DNA of 9,964 nt from JALQTD01 sp036825655 (GTDB lineage: Bacteria; Bacteroidota; Bacteroidia; Flavobacteriales_D; Sanyastnellaceae): NCBI GenBank assembly GCA_036825655.1, contig DAISXU010000081.1, forward strand, positions 1-9,964, written 5' to 3'. Below are positions 7,619-9,964 of this stretch, piece after piece. The translations under genes and the position numbers were made by a program. Positions within the stretch are counted from its first letter, which is position 1, and every line of letters begins with the position of its first letter. The notes below the pieces were generated by a model that did no database searches, had not been told where the DNA came from, and was given only the letters and a program-made list of their open reading frames with translations.

Positions 7619-9124
7619 ATGAAACCCACTACCCTACTTATCCTTGGAACAGTGGCCTTAGCGGGCTGCAAGGAATCGTTCCTCGATGCCGAGCCCCTCG
7701 TTGGCTCAACGGCTGCCAATTATTACCAATCAGCAGGAGACGCAGAAGCGGCAATTGTAGCGTGCTACAACCCTCTTCAACAGGAAGTTACCACCCTTCA
7801 AGGCTCCGGACAATTGGCCACCCATTTCCGCTGGTATTTCGGCGACATCGTCTCGGACGACTCCGACAAAGGAGGATCTGGCGACGGCGATGAGCCAGAA
7901 TTGCTTCTATTCGAGCAATTTTCCGGACAAGACAATGCACGGATGCTTTTGGGAGAATGGCAGTCTGCCTACCGGGGCATTGCTTATTGCAACTTGGCCT
8001 TGGCGAACATCCCAACCATTGAGATGGACAGCTACGATCAATCCCGTTTCCTTGCCGAAGCGAAGTTTATCCGAGCCTATTGGTACTTCAACCTCGTTAC
8101 AACCTTTGGTGGAGTTCCTCTCATTCTTGAGAACTTAGCCCCCAGTGAGTACCAGCAGCCACGGGCGACAGCTGAGACGATTTGGGACCAAATCGAAACG
8201 GATTTGACCGAAGCCATTGAATTCCTGCCTGTGCGCAGTGCAATTTCCCTGAATGAACTCGGCCGAGCAACCAAAGGGGCAGGCAACGCCTTGCTTTTGA
8301 AAGCCTATGCCTACCAAAGCAAATGGGCAGAGGCTCAGCCCATTGCGGAAGAAATTGTTGGTTCCGGCGAATACGCCTTGGCTCCAGATTATGCTAGCAT
8401 TTTCAGCCTTGAAGGAGAAAATGGCCCAGGATCGATCTTCGAAATTCAGTTCATGAATGCCTCTGGTGGCAACTGGGGTAACTCGCTCGAGGGAACGTTC
8501 ACCAATGTCTTCCAACGCGCTCGTGGACAATTTGGAGGCTACGGTTTCAACTTACCGACGCAAAACTTCGTGGATGAATTCGAAAATGGTGATCCACGAT
8601 TGGCTGCAACAGTCTTCCAAGAAGGAGATGTCATGGGCGACAGAGGGCTCTTTACGCTCGACGCCACCGGGTTTGAATACCCCTACTATTCAAGGAAGTA
8701 TTTTTCAAATGCAGCGGATGACGCCCCCTTTGGCGACCCCAATCCCAATGGCCCTTCCAATGACCGAGTTATTCGGTATGCAGACGTACTCCTTTTGCAT
8801 GCGGAAGCCGCCTACCATAACGGATTCGAGGAAATTGCACGCAGCTCCGTGAACGCAGTGCGTGCCCGCGCTCGAGGTGGCAACTCCGCCATTCTGCCAG
8901 ACGTTACATCCGGCGGTGTGGACTTGCTTGAAGCCATCTACCATGAACGCCGCGTTGAGCTTGGACTCGAAGGACATCGGTTCTTTGACTTGGTTCGCCA
9001 AGGTCGGGCTGCAACGGTTCTGGCTCCACTCGGGTTCTCAGAAGGAACGCACGAATTATTCCCTATTCCTGCAGCGGAAATAACCCTTTCAGGAGGACTC
9101 ATTGACCAAAATCCCGGATACTGA
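7619..9124 (+). CDS. SusD/RagB-family surface glycan-binding lipoprotein
   Basis: A 501-residue lipoprotein that forms the lid on the SusC barrel and binds the glycan at the cell surface. The lipobox is LAGC with lipidated Cys17. The residues after it (KESFLD) are charged as in SusD proteins and fit a surface-export signal. The N-terminal SusD-like region shows ADV-type helices and an acidic loop GDIVSDDSDKGG (75-86). The TPR-like core carries RFLAEAKFIRAYWYFNLV (143-160) followed by FGGVPLI. The C-terminal signature elements RYADVLLLHAEA (386-397), HERRVELGLEGHRFFDLVR (442-460) and HELFPIPAAEI are all present, and the protein ends with the family-typical QNPGY. It is complete. It overlaps the next gene by one base (TGATG), pointing to translational coupling. 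Ligand identity cannot be read from the sequence. Confidence 0.97.
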   Translation: MKPTTLLILGTVALAGCKESFLDAEPLVGSTAANYYQSAGDAEAAIVACYNPLQQEVTTLQGSGQLATHFRWYFGDIVSDDSDKGGSGDGDEPELLLFEQFSGQDNARMLLGEWQSAYRGIAYCNLALANIPTIEMDSYDQSRFLAEAKFIRAYWYFNLVTTFGGVPLILENLAPSEYQQPRATAETIWDQIETDLTEAIEFLPVRSAISLNELGRATKGAGNALLLKAYAYQSKWAEAQPIAEEIVGSGEYALAPDYASIFSLEGENGPGSIFEIQFMNASGGNWGNSLEGTFTNVFQRARGQFGGYGFNLPTQNFVDEFENGDPRLAATVFQEGDVMGDRGLFTLDATGFEYPYYSRKYFSNAADDAPFGDPNPNGPSNDRVIRYADVLLLHAEAAYHNGFEEIARSSVNAVRARARGGNSAILPDVTSGGVDLLEAIYHERRVELGLEGHRFFDLVRQGRAATVLAPLGFSEGTHELFPIPAAEITLSGGLIDQNPGY

Positions 9125-9939
9125 TGCAACGCTTCTTATCAATCCTCACTGCTGCACTGTTAGCAGCTGTCTTTTTCGCTGGCTGTCAACCCTACGAGAC
9201 AGAGGGCATAGAATTGCCTGCTGGTCCAAACGCTAGTTTCAGTTGGTCTTACCTACCTGGCGACTCCAACCGTGTCGTTTTTTCGAGCAACAGCACCGAC
9301 GGATTCCTTCACCTGTGGGAATTTGGCAACGGCATGACTTCCACCCTTCCAACAGATACAGCGTATTATCCGCAAGCCGGTGATTATGCTGTCACTTACA
9401 GCGTCAACAACGCAGGAGGCATGGACCAAGCTACAGATACAGTCAACATTGCCAACACCCTCGAGCTTCCTTGCGAAGGAAACATCGCCTTGCTCACAGG
9501 ATGCGACAACCAGAAAACGTGGGTTTGGTCCTCCGTTGCTGGAGCGATTTCGGTCGGTCCCACCCCCTACTCAACAGACTGGTACACTTCAACTGCAGGC
9601 GGGTTAGTTCCAGAGCAATACGACGACAGTTATCAATTCTCCTTCGCAGGAGACTACGTCTACAACAACAATGGTGGAACTGTAAATCCTTACGAAGGGT
9701 ACATTGTAAGCGAATTGGCTGTGCCAGAAATGATGTACACGTTCTTAGAAGGGACGGGGACATCAGGAGAAGATCAAATCATTTTGCCTTCTTGCTGGTT
9801 CATGGGAGTTTGGGATTCTGGGCCAGTTTATGACATCGTCGAACTCACAGAAGAAACCCTCATTTTGCATGGATCCCTTCAAAATGGAGACTGCACAGCG
9901 GCTGAAGGATTCTTCACCTTGACCTTTTCCGCACAATGA
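9124..9939 (+). CDS. SusE-position lipoprotein with PKD and lipocalin-like domains
   Basis: A 271-residue lipoprotein (lipobox FAGC, Cys21) directly after susD, where Bacteroidota PULs keep their extra surface glycan-binding protein. Residues about 36-110 form a PKD domain: LWEFGNG (64-70), YYPQAGDYAVTYSV (81-94) and a closing TDTVNI. Residues about 117-270 resemble the lipocalin-like domain found in many Bacteroidota surface glycan-binding proteins: LLTGCDNQKTWVW (123-135), ISVGPTPYSTDWY (142-154), YDDSYQFSFAGDYVYNNNGG (166-185) and the terminal strands DIVELTEETLILHG (237-250). No catalytic residues of a known family are seen. The PKD domain probably acts as a spacer lifting the C-terminal domain off the membrane. 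It is not a sequence-level SusE; the name refers only to position. A glycan-binding role is inferred from position and domains. Trp and Tyr in the C-terminal domain could stack on sugar rings. Confidence 0.85.
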   Translation: MQRFLSILTAALLAAVFFAGCQPYETEGIELPAGPNASFSWSYLPGDSNRVVFSSNSTDGFLHLWEFGNGMTSTLPTDTAYYPQAGDYAVTYSVNNAGGMDQATDTVNIANTLELPCEGNIALLTGCDNQKTWVWSSVAGAISVGPTPYSTDWYTSTAGGLVPEQYDDSYQFSFAGDYVYNNNGGTVNPYEGYIVSELAVPEMMYTFLEGTGTSGEDQIILPSCWFMGVWDSGPVYDIVELTEETLILHGSLQNGDCTAAEGFFTLTFSAQ

Positions 9940-9964
9940 CTCGATTGCTTTTTCTTTTTGCACT
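9936..9964 (+). CDS. Start of the next operon gene, exported protein (cut by the right edge)
   Basis: An ATG at 9936 overlaps the previous stop (ATGA), repeating the junction between the first two operon genes. The nine visible codons read MTRLLFLFA, a basic residue followed by a hydrophobic run, as at the start of a signal peptide. The product is unknown. In similar PULs this position often holds a surface endo-glucanase (GH16 or GH17) or another binding protein, which is only a guess here. Confidence 0.6.

Noticed and set aside
6916..7719. Long minus-strand open frame (267 codons) opposite the end of SusC
   Set aside because: It is antisense to conserved SusC barrel motifs and the start of SusD, and its translation resembles no known family. 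It is a codon-bias shadow.
1..9964. tRNA, rRNA, CRISPR array, insertion sequence or phage genes
   Set aside because: No cloverleaf-like segment, spaced direct repeats, transposase frame or terminal inverted repeats were seen by eye.

Overview
The window is most of a polysaccharide utilization locus (PUL) from a member of the Bacteroidota. The evidence is a SusC/SusD outer-membrane pair, lipoproteins with Bacteroidota-type signals, a type IX secretion (T9SS) C-terminal sorting domain, and start codons with no visible Shine-Dalgarno sequence. The mid-range GC content and the protein style suggest an aquatic, probably marine, Flavobacteriia-like lineage, but the sequence alone does not fix the genus.

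Layout. Positions 1-710 hold the first 236 codons of a minus-strand gene that runs off the left edge. Its product has a signal peptide followed by the first blades of a sensory beta-propeller, as in the membrane-bound regulators that sit next to PULs. A 188-bp divergent intergenic region (711-898) separates it from a plus-strand operon that fills the rest of the window. In order, the operon encodes: a GH3 exo-beta-glucosidase lipoprotein (899-3154); a T9SS-exported protein made only of three Cys-rich beta-sandwich-like repeats (3151-4542); a SusC-like TonB-dependent transporter (4549-7608); a SusD-like glycan-binding lipoprotein (7619-9124); a lipoprotein in the SusE position with a PKD domain and a lipocalin-like domain (9124-9939); and the first 9 codons of another exported protein (9936 to the right edge). 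The genes are packed tightly, with 4-base ATGA overlaps at two junctions, a 1-base TGATG overlap at one, and gaps of 6 and 10 bases at the others. They are therefore almost certainly one transcript.

How the genes may work together. The SusD-like protein and the PKD/lipocalin-like lipoprotein would capture a glycan at the cell surface. The SusC-like transporter would import oligosaccharides, and the GH3 lipoprotein would release glucose from their non-reducing ends. The T9SS-exported repeat protein looks like an extra, enzyme-free glycan-binding layer outside the cell. GH3, SusC/D, a PKD-type surface protein and repeats of a kind often attached to GH16 laminarinases together point to a beta-1,3-glucan such as laminarin. 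That is an inference, because no endo-glucanase lies inside the window. The most unusual part is the stand-alone, non-catalytic T9SS protein placed second in the operon.
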